64,000 bases of DNA. It comes from Telopea speciosissima (Eukaryota > Streptophyta > Magnoliopsida > Proteales > Proteaceae). The notes under the pieces are model-generated. The model was given only the letters and a program-made list of their open reading frames with translations, made no database searches and was not told the DNA's origin. Positions 45,880 to 57,560 of the stretch are shown here, piece by piece; position 1 is the first letter of the stretch, and every line of letters starts with the position of its first letter. Made by a program: the position numbers and the translations under genes. Location: assembly GCF_018873765.1 (NCBI RefSeq), contig NC_057919.1, positions 21,802,698 to 21,866,697 on the forward strand, written 5' to 3'.

Positions 45880-48009
45880 ATGTCGTCTTCTAGTGATTCT
45901 GATCTTGCCACGGTCGTGGTTGGGTCCTCTGAGGAGCCTTCCTCGGGGTCGCCTTGCTCTGTGGGTACCCCGCCCTTACTGCCTTCCCCTACTGCTAGTG
46001 ATGGGGAAGAGGGACCTTCCAGCGACCCTAGACTTAGCAGAGGTCCTAGTACTTCTGGGGCGACGCCTTCTACCGTTGACCTTGCTAGTAGGTCGGGTCA
46101 TATCCCCAGTGTCATGACCCCCTCAAATTTGGCCTCCCTTCTCGAGGAGTTCCATATTCCTTCTAAGATCGTACTTCGTATCCCCGGGCCCAATGATCGT
46201 GCCTTCTCTCATTGAGCGGAGGAGATCTATCTTTATCGCATTTTCTTCTCCAATGGCCTTCGCTTTCCTGTTTTCCGTTTTGTCGAGTTGGTGTTAGACC
46301 ATTGGCATCTCACCCCCGGGTAGATATTGCCCAACTCCTTAAGGGTTATTTTGGGCTTTTATGTGTTCTTTGCTCGGATGGGGCGTGCCGCCACTGTTCC
46401 CCTGTTCTCGCACTTTTACATGTTGAAGAAGGGGGATGATGGATGTTACCACTTTGCTCGTCATGTCCTCAAGGGACCCTATGCCAATTTTGAGCTCTTT
46501 GAGGGGATCACTAGTTCAGTGAAGTGTTGGAGGGATCGCTTCTTTTTTGCTACGATCCCCCGATGTTCGCTGCGGACTACCTGGGAGGTTATTGACCTCA
46601 AGAGGGTCAATCTTGGTCTTGAGTTGAGTGATTTCGAGGGCGACTCCCTCAAGTGATGTCTGGGACATGATCCATTCAACGTCTAGGAGCTGGACTCGGA
46701 GGCCTTCCTGTACCTTTGGAAGCTGAGTCCTGGTAAGATTATTGACCTCTGTACTCGATCTTTATGCTTGTATCTTTCTCTTGGTGTATTCGTCGTTGAC
46801 CTTGTCTGTTGTCTTTGTCTGGTGTGGCTATGCAGTGGACCTGCGACCAGATATTGGCGTCTTCCATGCCAACCTATTGAGGAGAGCTGCTCAGGGTGGT
46901 TCGTCTACTGGTGCCGCAGGTGCAGGTGCTCCCGCGATCCCTAGACCTTCTTCTGTTGTAGCTGTCGGTGCCAAGCGCAAGGGGTGTCCCGACACATCTA
47001 GTACTACGAGGACCTCTGTACGGGTTAGGCTCCTGCGATCGAGTCCTGTTGCTGCTGCACCAAGGCCTTCTACTCCCCCAGTCGCCGCAGTGCAGGGGGT
47101 GGCTTCTTCTTCCAGTGTGACTGCCGATCTACCGCCTCCATCTCCTTTGGTACTTCCCTGGGAGCTCTAGGAGGGCGCGGTCTTGACTTATTGTGGTGTA
47201 TCTCGAGAGTGGCTGGACCTAGGGAGGCTTCCCGTCGAGCGTACGGCCTTACAGAGGATGAGTTATTCGGTTTTGGTGCAGTCCCTTTATCAGGACATGG
47301 CTTTGGTGAGTCATACCTTTCAATCCGTTACTTCTCATGTTATTGTGTGTCAGAGGGATTCTAATGATCTTGATGTTGGTAGGATCAGCATCATACTACG
47401 GAGGCGGTACTCTGTCTCGAGCTTTTTGCCTTTCAGGAGATCCAGTAGACTTAGAGGCTGCGTAGCATGGAGAGGGAGCTCCAGGAGCACAAGGTCACCC
47501 TCGAGGAGGCCGCCATTCATGAGAGGAGGGCAGTCGATGAGCTCAGGATCACATCTTCTCAGAGCGCGACTAGGGAGGCCGAGAGTTTCGCTAGGATCTG
47601 CGCTTTGGAGGAGGAGCTCCGAGGTTTAAGGCAGAGTCAGGAGGCAGAGTTGGTCGAGGTTGGTAGGTGAGCCGTGGCGGAGTATCAGAAGCCTTCGGAG
47701 CTCATGGATCTGTTCTATGAGGAGAACCAGGGGATATATGATGCGGGGATCCAGGACTTGGCCTCCTACGTTCTTGAGGAGACCCCTGGTTATGGCTTCT
47801 CTTGATTCATAGGAGCTGCGGCATTGACCTCAGTTGTTGTTGCGGCCATCGATGTCCCCACGGGGGAGAGCACTGTGGTGCCTGAGGAGGGCGTTACCCG
47901 GCCTGATGATGGTAGTGTTCCTGCCGAGGAGGGGGTGGCACGGCCGCCTGAGGTTGAGATGGCATCTCCTCCCGAGGAGGATGTGACTCCCCCAACGGAG
48001 GCTTCTTGA
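45880..48009 (+). pseudogene. antisense ORF of the Tat element (Transposase_28-type)
   Basis: Runs opposite to pol, between pol and the 3' LTR. It starts MSSSSDSDLATVVVGSSEEP. The domain follows: LASLLEEFHIPSKIVLRIPG, EEIYLYRIFFSNGLRFPVFR, LRVILGFYVFFARMGRAA, FELFEGITSSVKCWRDRFF, as in the gypsy-type transposase-like family PF04195 found in Tat elements. A classic intron, GTAAG at 46733 to TGCAG at 46835 (103 bp), joins LSP to VDLRPDIGVF. Later come a Pro/Ala-rich part, a coiled coil (47467-47670) and an acidic tail to 48009. Stops at 46213, 46321 and 47168 and frame changes show decay. The role is unknown even in intact copies. Confidence 0.75.
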
Positions 48010-48177
48010 CTTTTTGGATACCTGTTATGTCGAACATGTAGATTTTAAATCTTTGAGTTGTAATTACTGTGACCTTCTTCACTTATTATGTGTAGTTACA
48101 TTCTTATCTTCTTCGAGTATTGTTCCTTGTGATTGATGTGTATGGTCTATCATCTTCATATTGCTTTGATGGTTCTA

Positions 48178-48335
48178 GGACCTTGGACCTTGATGGTCTA
48201 CAGACCTTGGTGGTCTGCGGACCCTGGTGGTCTATGGACTTTGGTGGCATTGTGCCTTGGTGGTCTACGGACCTTGGTGATGCACGGACCTTGGTGGCAT
48301 TACGCCTTGGTGGTCTACGGACCTTGGTGTGGTGG
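48178..48335 (+). repeat. 18-bp-unit minisatellite
   Basis: Variants of GACCTTGGTGGTCTACG repeat about eight times between the antisense ORF and the nested LTR. Confidence 0.85.
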
Positions 48336-48509
48336 AAGTGATTTGATTGATGTGTAGTAGGAGTAGACGAGTATATCCCAAATCAACTATTTACTTCAAA
48401 TCATCTTGAAAAAAATTTCAAATTATCCTTGAAAACTGTACTGTATTGTACCATGGTTGACGTCCGTCTATGTTACTGCTACTGCTACTACTACTACTGC
48501 TACTGCTAC

Positions 48510-51347
48510 TGTTATACCCGTACCCCGGGATATAATTAAATATCATTTCTTCTCGTGACGTGTAGATACCGCTGCCATGTATCTTTGGTGACTGTTCTCC
48601 ATGATGGTCAAACCTAGCTACAAAATCGTTGACCACAAGACGGGTTTGCCTGTGGAGGAAAGATTCCTCAACCGCCGATGGGGAAAGTTCGTTGACGGCG
48701 ACTTCGTCGACTACCCTCCAAGTACCAGCCGGAAGCGAGGAGTTGGAGAGAGCATCCTGGACCGTCACCTCGGTTGGATAATTCTTTCGGTGATGAGCTT
48801 AGCATTGCCGTGGCGAAGCTGTTCGGGTCATGGGTAATAAACCATGACAGGGGAAAAGTAAGTTCTAGCCTCAAGACTTATTAATTATTCTTCCCTTGGT
48901 AACCTCGAAGTGCGGGTCCGGGCTTGAACCGCTCGAGCTATTTCATGAGAGAAGGGAATAATTTAAGTTCGGGTCCCACGTACCTTTAGGAAGTACATTG
49001 GGGACTTATACCCATCTCATATGAACCCATCTAAGAATGGGCTTTTCCTAATTAAAGTTGTGGGCAGGCCCATTTAACCTATTGACCCAATGATGGGTTA
49101 TTCCATCCACTTACCCACATAGAACTAATGGGTTGGCCCCATTAAGCCTCATGACCCATTTGTCTAGAGGTACCCAAATACCCATTTATTATAAATGAGT
49201 CCATGAGGGAGAGAGAGAACATTACTTCTCCTTCATCATTCTCTTCTACCCTAAATCGTGGAGGAGAGAAAGAGGAGAGAAAGAGGAAGAGGAAGGTGAA
49301 GAGGCTTGGAGGAAGGTGGAGACCCCATCTCTTGGGCCATAAATCGTGGAGCTCTCTCATCTTGGGGGTAGGTAAGCTATTGAAGCTTCTTCCTTCTTCT
49401 ATTTTGGATTTTAAAAGGGGTTGGGTAATGGGAGAGATTGACCTAGATCTCTCTTGGAACCTAGGGAGTCGATGGAGCATTAAAGCCCAAGCTATGGTGG
49501 AGTTATTTCACTCCATTATGAGCTCTAATGTAAGGGTTCTCATTGCCATTTGAGAGATTTAAGGTTGGACCCTAATGAGCTTAGGATGGAGTTTCCTAGA
49601 AGTTCTTGTGCTTTAAAACCACTTGAAAATGGGGTCTTTGGAGGGAATCCTTCGGATTTTGGACCTGAAGGTGTGAGGGTTTACATGTGGTTTCGGACTG
49701 CAAGAAACCACCCCAAATTACCTTCCCGAGAAGGCCCTGTGAAGCTCGGATTTACACTCGGTTTCAGTTTTTGAAACCACATCCGCATCCGACCTTGACT
49801 AAAATTGTCACGAGCCCTGTGAAGCTCGGATTTACACTCGGTTTTGATTTTGAAACCACACATGCATCCGACCTTGACTAAAACGCTCCGAACCCCGGTT
49901 TCCTAGGATTTACATGTGGTTGGAATTTGGGCATGAAACCACTCCCGCAACCACTTTGTTTCGAAACCTTATACTTAAGTGATTATGGGAGACCTTTTGG
50001 GGATCCTTTCCCTTCGCTCATTTAACCTTATTTCACTCTTTGTTTAGGTTAATATATTCATCTTGTGGCTTATTGCTTGATCGAGGCGACAAGCGATAAT
50101 CTTGGTGCTTGGCGTATACGTAGTGAGTGGGTTTGGTTGTTTGGGCTTGTTATTATTATTGCACTATATATTATGTACTCATTATAATTAATAACCATGT
50201 TTGCGCATATTGCATAATTTTATATCTATTTGTTATAATGATGATTGGTAATGTTGTACCTTGATGGGTCTCGTGCGGTGGGTACGGTGCAGAACCCCGA
50301 ACACTATATACATTTATGAAGAAATTATGTTGAATGTCATGTTGAATCTGTATGCGCCGTGCCGTCTTGGTAACCGGGCACTAAACCGGATGAAAAGTTG
50401 ATGCGCCCGGATTACCTCTCGGGACGATAGGACTTGCATGTAGTATATTGTGGCTAGGATTTCACACCCTTATGCTACGACCCTTACCAACAGGGGTTTA
50501 GGTGTTGGGTAATCGATTACACCGGATTTCGTGGAGGTGGGAGAGGCCGATCATGGTAGTATTGGTTATCGGGGTGCCTGCCACGAGTGGTCTTGGAGGC
50601 TTCGATCGGCGTAGGTCCCACGTGACAATTGAGGTTTCATTGTGGCGATAAGTTAAGTGACCCCACAGTGTCTCCCGAGTTGTCACATGAGCATATGCCA
50701 TTGACTTAGTTGTTTGTTAGGTGGAAAAATGGACTTAACATGTGCATGCATCATTGGACTATGTGAATTGCGTGTTTGTGCATCCCCATCCCCTCACGGC
50801 TCAGTGGAGCTAACCCCTCGTGCGCACACTTTTTAGATTATGATGCGGTGACGGATATCTCGCGGGACTTGGAGTGCAGCCCTCGGGTACGATGAGATTG
50901 GTGAGGAGGAACCGGTGGCGTGTTTGAGGAACATGGCGACGGTGTCCTTGCGATGATTGTGCCTACGGGCCGTGAGGATATTCGGGACTCGATCCCTTTT
51001 GATTTACTTTTGAGGCTAAGGCCTATGTTGAAATACTTCTGTTATACCATTTTGATAGTTATTAGATGGTCATTGGAAATGTAACTAATTCTTGTATTTA
51101 TCATCTAGCCTTTGAACATCTTGTAACTATTCGATTTATACGCTTCCTAATACTACGATCCTTGGAATGTAATATTCCTCTTTTCGCATTCTAATATTAT
51201 ATTGTGTTAATATTGGTTATGGTATCATGCGTTGGGACATGTGTCGTGATCCGGGCGGTTTAGTAGGATGACACGCGTCGTCCTAGTCACCCTTTATATG
51301 ATATTATATTCCTTGTGCGGAATAGGGGCGTGCATCTGCTGGTGACA
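48510..51347 (+). mobile_element. nested 2.84-kb solo LTR (chromovirus Tekay/Del-like)
   Basis: Begins TGTTATACCCGTACC and ends GGTGACA. A TATA box (TTATTATAAATGAGTCC) near 49188 suggests plus orientation. No gag-pol lies inside, and the length suits the 2-4-kb LTRs of Del/Tekay chromoviruses. Both flanks are an ACT/GCT trinucleotide microsatellite (48475-48509 and 51348-51365); CTACT occurs at 48506-48510 and 51348-51352, so the 5-bp duplication is compatible but ambiguous by one base. It lies between the Tat pol end and the antisense ORF. Confidence 0.7.
49735..49893 (+). repeat. 80-bp tandem duplication in the solo LTR
   Basis: Two units starting CCCTGTGAAGCTCGGATTTA at 49735 and 49815, each ending CCGACCTTGACTAAAA plus about 12 bp. 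Confidence 0.85.
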
Positions 51348-51362
51348 CTACTGCTACTACTC

Positions 51363-52284
51363 TTACTGATAGTACTTCTTTAGGTGTTCTGAGTTCCAGG
51401 TAGGTCTACCTTCTTGCCCCCTGGAGTTTTCAAGCGGCAGGTCCCTGGACGTATCTACTTGGAAACTATGTAAGGTCCTTCCCAGTTGGTAGACAGCTTC
51501 CCTTCCTTTCGTGGCTGCGATGCACTTGCTCTCCTTAGGACTAGGTCTCCCTGGTGGAATAGCCTTTCTCTTACTTCTCCATTTCATTCTCTGTTATTTT
51601 GGCTAATGGTTTAGCCTCGACCCATTTGGTGAAGTAGTCTATGGCGACCACCAAGTACTTACGGTTCCCTGATGCTGTCGTGAAATTACCTAAGATGTCG
51701 ACCCCCCACATGGCAAAGGGAATGGGGTTGAGGATCGATGTCAATTTGGTGGCGGGTAGATGGGGTACTGGGGCGAATAATTGACATTGCTCGCAAGCCT
51801 TGACATACTGTATTGCTTCATCTTGCATCCGTGGCTAGTAGAACCCCTGACGGAGGACTTTGTAGGTTAGAGCTCGTCTTCCCATGTGGCTTCCGTATAT
51901 CCCCTCATGAACCTCTGCCAGGGCATACTCGGCTCCCTTGGGTCCTAGGCAACGAAGTAGTGATGCTGTGACCCCCCTCTTATATAGTACTCCTTCCAGG
52001 ATGGTGTACTTTGCAGTTCTCATCCTTATCTTCCTTACTTCGACCTTGTCTTCTGGTAAAACGTCATTCGATAGGTAGTTGAGTATAGGGTCCATCCAAC
52101 TAGGCCCCTCCTCAATCTCATTGAACTGCTTCTCCTGATATGTTAGCTCATGTTGTACTTCAACGTAGATGGCATTGGCCAGGTTTTGGAGCTCGTCATT
52201 GGCTAGCTTGGATCCGGCATCGACGGTGGCATTCTCAATCCTGGGAACCCAAACCATCTCGAACTTCATGAACTCCCTGATCAA
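51363..52284 (-). pseudogene. Tat element integrase with core deletion
   Basis: An HHCC zinc-binding module (HEGIYGSH... CEQCQ, about 51910-51780) and the first catalytic Asp (MWGVDILG near 51705) are present. The frame then jumps from ITENEME directly to the C-terminal segment RERLFHQGDLVLRR near 51560. About 200 residues with the second Asp and the Glu of the DDE triad are missing, so it cannot integrate. The 3' end of pol (WNSEHLKKYYQ) precedes the nested solo LTR. Confidence 0.82.
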
Positions 52285-52299
52285 TGCTCAAGCACGTTA

Positions 52300-53817
52300 G
52301 ATATGACGCCATTCGTTCGACCTTCGCTTCATACTCTCCATTCACCTGGTTCACTACAAGCTGGGAGTCACTCTGGATGGATAGGTGTGTGACTTGGATT
52401 GCCCTGACCACCCGGAGTCCCGCCAGTAATGCCTCGTACTCTGCTTCATTATTGGATACTGGGAAGGTGAATCAGAGAGCATACTAGATTCGAAATCCTT
52501 CAGGGCTAGTGAGTATGAAGCCAACCCCACTTCCTGCTGCGTTACTCGAACCATCCACGTACATCTCCCACGATCCTCGATCATGCTCCTCTGGTTCTTC
52601 TACTTCTGACTCGATCTCAGATAGGTGCATTTGACAACGAAGTTCGCCAGAGCTTGGCCTTTGATGGCAGTTCATGGTTGGAACCTGATGTCATGCTCAC
52701 TCAACTCTACAGCTCAGGCAATCAATCGTCCAAAGATATCTAGTTTGTGCAGTACCTTCTTTAGGTGTAGGTCGATGAGTACTATGACAGTGTGGGCTTG
52801 GAAGTAAGGTTATAGCTTCCTAGCCGCAATCACCAATACGTATGCTACCTTCTCGATCCTTGTGTACCTGGTCTCTACGTTAATTAGGACATGATTGACA
52901 TAGTAAATGGGTCTCTGTATCTTTGCTTCTTCCTTCAACAGCACTGTGCTCATTGCGACTGGGGTGGCAGCTAAGTAGATCTGCAACTCTCCATTGGGTT
53001 CTGGCCGCCCAAGCAGTGGTGGATTCTCCAGGTACTCTTTCAGCTCCTCGAATGCTTTCTGGCACTCCTCTGTGCATGCAAAATTTTTTGGACTTCGAAG
53101 GTTTTTCAGTGTCTTAAAGAATGGTAGACACTTGTCTCCTGATCGTGACACGAACCTTGAAAGGGTTGCGATCCTTCCATTCAACCTTTGTACTTCTCTG
53201 ACCGTCTGAGGTGGTGCCATCTCTTGGATGACCTTGATCTTAGATGGGTTGGTTTCTATTCCATATACTGAGACCATGAACCCTAGGAACTTCCCTGACA
53301 TTACTCCGAAGGTGCACTTTGCAGGGTTTAGCTTCATATGGTTCCTTCTCAGCACCGTGAACGCTTTCTCTAGGTCCGTCAAGTGTTGGTGGGCTTGGAC
53401 GCTTTTCACGAGCATGTCATCCATGTACACCTCCATGTTGCATCCAATTTGGTCCTTGAACATCTTGTTGACCATCCTCTAATAGGTGGCTCCTGCATCC
53501 TTCAGTCTGAAGGGCATAACACGATAGTAGTAGTTCTCCTTGTCAGTCCGGAATGCGGTATAGGACTCATCATCCTCATGTATGAGGATTTGGTAATACC
53601 CAGAGTAAGCGTCCATGAAGCACAGCATTTCATGACCGACGGTTGCATCGATCAACAAGTCAATCCTGGGCAATGGGTACTCATCCTTTGGGCATGTCTT
53701 CTTCAAGTCGGTGTAATCGACGCACATTCTCCACTTTCCGTTGGGCTTCGATACCATGACTACATTCATGAGCCAAGTAGGGAACTTCTCTTCTCTGATG
53801 AACCCCGATCGACTCAA
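52300..53817 (-). pseudogene. Tat element RT, RNase H and second RNase H
   Basis: RT: WLMNVVMVSKPNGKWRMCVD, FMDAYSGYYQI and the catalytic VYMDDMLVKS near 53420, with a stop at about 53480 between fingers and palm. The first RNase H (LQIYLAATPVAMSTVLL, 53000-52810) lacks the catalytic Asp, as is usual in Tat elements. A second RNase H follows ([42 protein letters not shown], about 52575-52330), keeping its acidic residues, with one stop at 52484. The pair is diagnostic of the Tat clade. Confidence 0.88.
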
Positions 53818-53982
53818 CTTCTCGACTTCTTCCTTGATGGCTGCCTGACGGTCGAGGGTAAAATTCTATCGCTTTTGTTAGACGGACTTCCTGATTGGGT
53901 CGATGTGTAGCCGATGCTCTACTATGGATCTAGGTATGCCTGGCCTGTCGGAGGTCGACCATGCAAAGACATCCATGTTGGC

Positions 53983-54906
53983 TTAGAGGAGGTGTCCCAC
54001 TTCTTCTTTCTGTTCCTCGTTTAACAACAAGCCAACCTGTACGACCTTGAAAGGGTCATCCTTGCTAAGCGGCCATGGGATGAGGTCCTCCACCGGCCTT
54101 CCTCTCTTCTCTATCAGTTGATCTCTCTGGTTGCTGACCAGGTTCTCCATGCACAGTACCATTCCTCGGGTTTTGCCATTATTTTTCTTGACAAAGGTGG
54201 CATAGCATTCTCTGGCCTTTTTCTGATCGCCTCGGACCTCGCCCACTCCGTTGTCAGTAGGGAACTTCATCTTTAAGTGGAGTGGTGATACGACCCCTCT
54301 AAGGGCTATCAGAGATGGTCGTCCTAAGAGGCCGTTGAATGACACCACGGACCTGATGACCATGATGGTCACCTGTCGTGGATGCTCTCCAAAGGTGACG
54401 GGTAGCTCTATAGTACCTCTAATGGAGGCGGTGGCGATTGAGAACCCATGGAGGTAAGTCGGCTCTGGTTTGAGTTGATCGCCCCCAAACCCAAATTTAC
54501 GATAGGCTTCCAATGAGAGCACATCCACAGATGCCCCTCTATCGATCAGTACCCTGTGCACTAGTCGATTGGCTATCTCCACCTACACTACTAGGGCGTC
54601 TTCATGTGGAAAGCTCACACCTTCTAAGTCTGCATCCAAGAAGGAGATGACCGTCTCGGTCTTTCCTACCTTGCTTGGCTTCTCTGCTACTCCTACGAAC
54701 CTGGCGTGGGCTTTGGCCTTTCTAGTAGACTCTTGTCTTGGTCCTCCAAGTATGGTGAGGATGGGGGTCTCCCTTGGTGCCGCTTGGTTCTGGTACATCT
54801 CTCCTCTCTTCTGTGCAGTCTCTCTCCCTATCTCGATCCGCCTTCCTTTCTTCCCTTCTTGGTTCTTCTCTTTCTCGATCACAACCTCGGTCTCCTCGGC
54901 CGTCAT
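53983..54906 (-). pseudogene. Tat element aspartic protease region
   Basis: RKAKAHARFVGVAEKPSKVG leads into VISFLDADLEG and, past a stop at about 54583, VHRVLIDRGASVDVL. This last is the retroviral-type protease active site, with Arg where Gly, Thr or Asn is usual after Asp. The flap and C-terminal part (TIMVIRSVVSFNGLLGRPSL) are recognisable. Confidence 0.75.
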
Positions 54907-56658
54907 GTCTTCCTTTTATGTATTTGTTCAAGCTCTCTGCCCTTACAAGGTTCTCTATCTCCCTCTTCAATTGGTAAGACTCTTCTGTGCCATGCTCCTT
55001 ATCCTTGTGGAAGAGACAGTACTTGTTGGGGTTTCGCTTATCAAGTCTGGCTAGCATGGGTCGCGGCCAACGGATTAGGTCACGATCTTGGATTTATATA
55101 AGGATCTGGGACTTGGTGGTGTTTAGAGGTGTGAACGAGAGGCTGCTTGCTCTCTCACTTCTCTTTGGGTGATGATCGGTCCTCCCTGACGGACAATCAC
55201 CCTTTTCCTGTCGACGTTCGGTCCTCGACCTCTTACTTTCTTTACGGTCATCTGGCGCTGATCTTTTGTTGTCTTGGGGCTTGGCCTCGATCATTTTCTT
55301 CCTAGCCTGCAGTACCTCAACCATGTTGGCGAACTCATTATACCATTCCAGAAGCTCCTTCATGGTCCTGGTCTTATAACGTGCCAGATCTTTGATCAAG
55401 TCTAGGTCCCTGATACCCCCAGCCAAGGCTGCATGCTGGGTCTGGTCGTCTAAGTCTCGGACCTCCAGGGACTCCTTGGTGAACCTACTGACGTACTCCC
55501 TGAGGGACTCCCCAGGGTTCTGTATCACATTCAGTAGATTGATCGTGGTCTTCTTCTGCTTGACACTGCTCTGGAAGCGGGTGACGAACTGCTCGTATAA
55601 TTCTACGACCGAACCTATCTACCTCGGTCATAGTCTGGAGAACCATGATGTAGCTGCACCCTTGAGGGATGCAGGGAACGCTCGGCAGGAGACCACGTTC
55701 GATCCCCCATATAACGTCATCATCCCATTGAAGTAATTGATGTGATCATTAGGGTCCGTGGCTCCACTGTAGAGTTCGAAGGTGGGTAACCTGAACCTGG
55801 ATGGGAGTGAGGCTGACATGATCTCTTCTGAGAAGGGATGTTGTCCTGGTATCGAGTGTGTCTCACCCTTAGTCTGTTTCTTTAATCCTTCCAGCTTCTC
55901 ATCCAAATCTTGGAGTCTCTTGTCTAGCTCCTAATCCCGTGACTGTCCCTCACGTCTGGCTGGTCGTTCACTGCGACCTCATTCTCGTCCTCTCCTTGAA
56001 GTCCCCTCCCTCCTTGAATGTTGGCGCGATGGTGAAGGGTCACGTAGCGATGAACCTTGACGTGAACGTGAGGGGCTTTCTTCTAGGTAGGTCTGGCTTC
56101 ACCCTGGTGTATGACTCCCTCCTAGTCGACCTTGGAACATCGACCTCCTGATGGAACCTTCCGGGTTGGGTACCCCGGTCGATATGATGGTGTTCTCCCA
56201 CGGTCTATTCGTACTGGAAGGTCCGCTGTTCTCCTGGGAGGTTGGGAAGGCTCCCCCTGCTACCTGGTGTTCCTCTCGGACCTATCACCACTGGGAGGTG
56301 ACCTCCTAGGGCTCTGCTCCTGTCGAGGATCTGTCCTACGACAGTGTGATGTTGCACGCTGCCTCAGGTAGTAGCAAAAGAGTTGTTGGTTATGGAGGAT
56401 CTGCCGCTACAAGTCATTGATCTGACCCACAGTCACTGGTGCATTAGGATCACGTAATGCCGTACTGGCTCCACAATGACTTCCACGGCTGCTTCGGGGT
56501 TGAGGTTGACTACCTCAACCTGTTGGTTATCTGGGACCTCTCGCTCCTGAGAGACATGGTCAGTGGCTCTGCGACGCGAGCTCTCTGGAGGAGGTAATCC
56601 GTTCCCCTCCCTCGCAGCATTGTTGGTGGAGGGAGGGATCTTCTTGTCTCGTGGTGCC
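54722..56658 (-). pseudogene. Tat element gag remnant
   Basis: ATG at 56658 (MAPRDKKIPPS) lies about 70 bp past the 5' LTR and is the expected start. The gag core follows at 55906-55628 (SLPSRFRLPTFELYSGATDP, LKGAATSWFSRL) and 55528-55200 (SLREYVSRFTKESLEV, MKELLEWYNEFANMVEVLQA). A zinc-knuckle-like segment at about 55010 reads YCLFHKDKEHGTEESYQLK; its last metal ligand, normally Cys, is Ser. Stops near 56433, 55907, 55627 and 55058 break the frame. Confidence 0.8.
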
Positions 56659-56726
56659 ATTGAGTAATTAGGGAAACAAGCTAGTAGGTACGATGGCTAG
56701 CATCGTTCCCACAGACGACGTCAATC

Positions 56727-57555
56727 TGTTGCTTCAAGAAATCCTTCGATGGTCCCTCGAGTGCCGTGACCTGCAAAAAGACCAGGGTGACAAAGGAGAA
56801 CCGGTGTGGTTACGGCCTAGGACTCTCCGATGCCTAAGTTAGATCTCTCTGAGCAAACAGACGAATGAATAGAATTCAAGATGCCTCGATGGGCTAGAGT
56901 ACCATCCCTTTTATAGTGGAGTGTGGTGGTGTGGAGAGTGCTAGTTGATGGCGAATAGTCTTCGCAGTTGATAGAGTCTCTGGGTAGCAGGGCTCTTCCT
57001 TGGTTGGTGGTCTCCTTAAGGGAGGTAGTGTTCCAGTAGCGTTGATGTCCTTAGTAGATAGACGTTTGCACGTGGTGATAAGATCTTTGATGTTTGAGTC
57101 TGCAGGATGACGTGACTCGTAGGCGGTGGCCTAGAGTCCTTGAGACGGTGCGTGTCTTGTTGATGGTCGAGGTAGTGGTCTAGTTTTAGATTAGGTCTAC
57201 ATCCGAGTCTGCTCCGTACCCGAGGTCCAGACCGACAGGGCCGCTCCTGGTGAGGTCGCGCGTGATGAGGCCACGCCCGTGAGGCCGCGCTTGGTGAGGC
57301 CACGCTTAGTGAGGCCGCACCTGGTGAGGCCGTGCCTAGTGAGGCCGCGCCTGTGAGGTCGCGAATGTGTGGTCGCGCCTGGTGAGGCCGCGCCTGGTGA
57401 GGCTGCACCTGTGAGGCTGCGCCCGTGAGGCCGATACTGTGAGTGTGTTTGCGGTTCATGTCTGAGCTGGTCCTCCTCCTGGCGTGGGATGGCCCACCCC
57501 TTGGACCGGGACACGTGGTGGCTCCCGATTGGACAATACGATTTTGGGTGTATCA
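56727..57555 (-). repeat. 5' LTR of the Tat element
   Basis: 829 bp, TGATACACCC...GCAACA on the minus strand. It includes a minisatellite of GAGGCCGCGCCTGGT-like units at 57236-57440. The following ACGTCGTCTGTGGGAACG region is where the primer-binding site should lie; the tRNA was not assigned. Confidence 0.9.
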
Positions 57556-57560
57556 ACTAC

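Larger units (their letters stand above)
44288..57555 (-). mobile_element. Ty3/gypsy Tat-clade retrotransposon, 13.3 kb
   Basis: Complete-ended element: LTRs at 56727-57555 (5') and 44288-45146 (3'), with 5-bp duplications ACTAC at 44283-44287 and 57556-57560. Gag, protease, RT, RNase H, a second RNase H and integrase run in that order on the minus strand. A dual RNase H plus an antisense ORF between pol and the 3' LTR marks the Tat lineage (Retand, RIRE2 and Grande type). A PPT (AGTAAGGGGCAAA) abuts the 3' LTR. Coding is broken by stops and an integrase deletion, and a 2.84-kb LTR is nested inside. LTRs differ at many sites, so it is not recent. Confidence 0.92.

Noticed and set aside
48601..48837. 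78-codon frame inside the solo LTR
   Set aside because: Sequence is LTR DNA, with no recognisable domain, and is overlapped by equally long frames on the other strand.
57016..57556. Two overlapping frames in the 5' LTR
   Set aside because: Same cause as in the other LTR; non-coding repeat.
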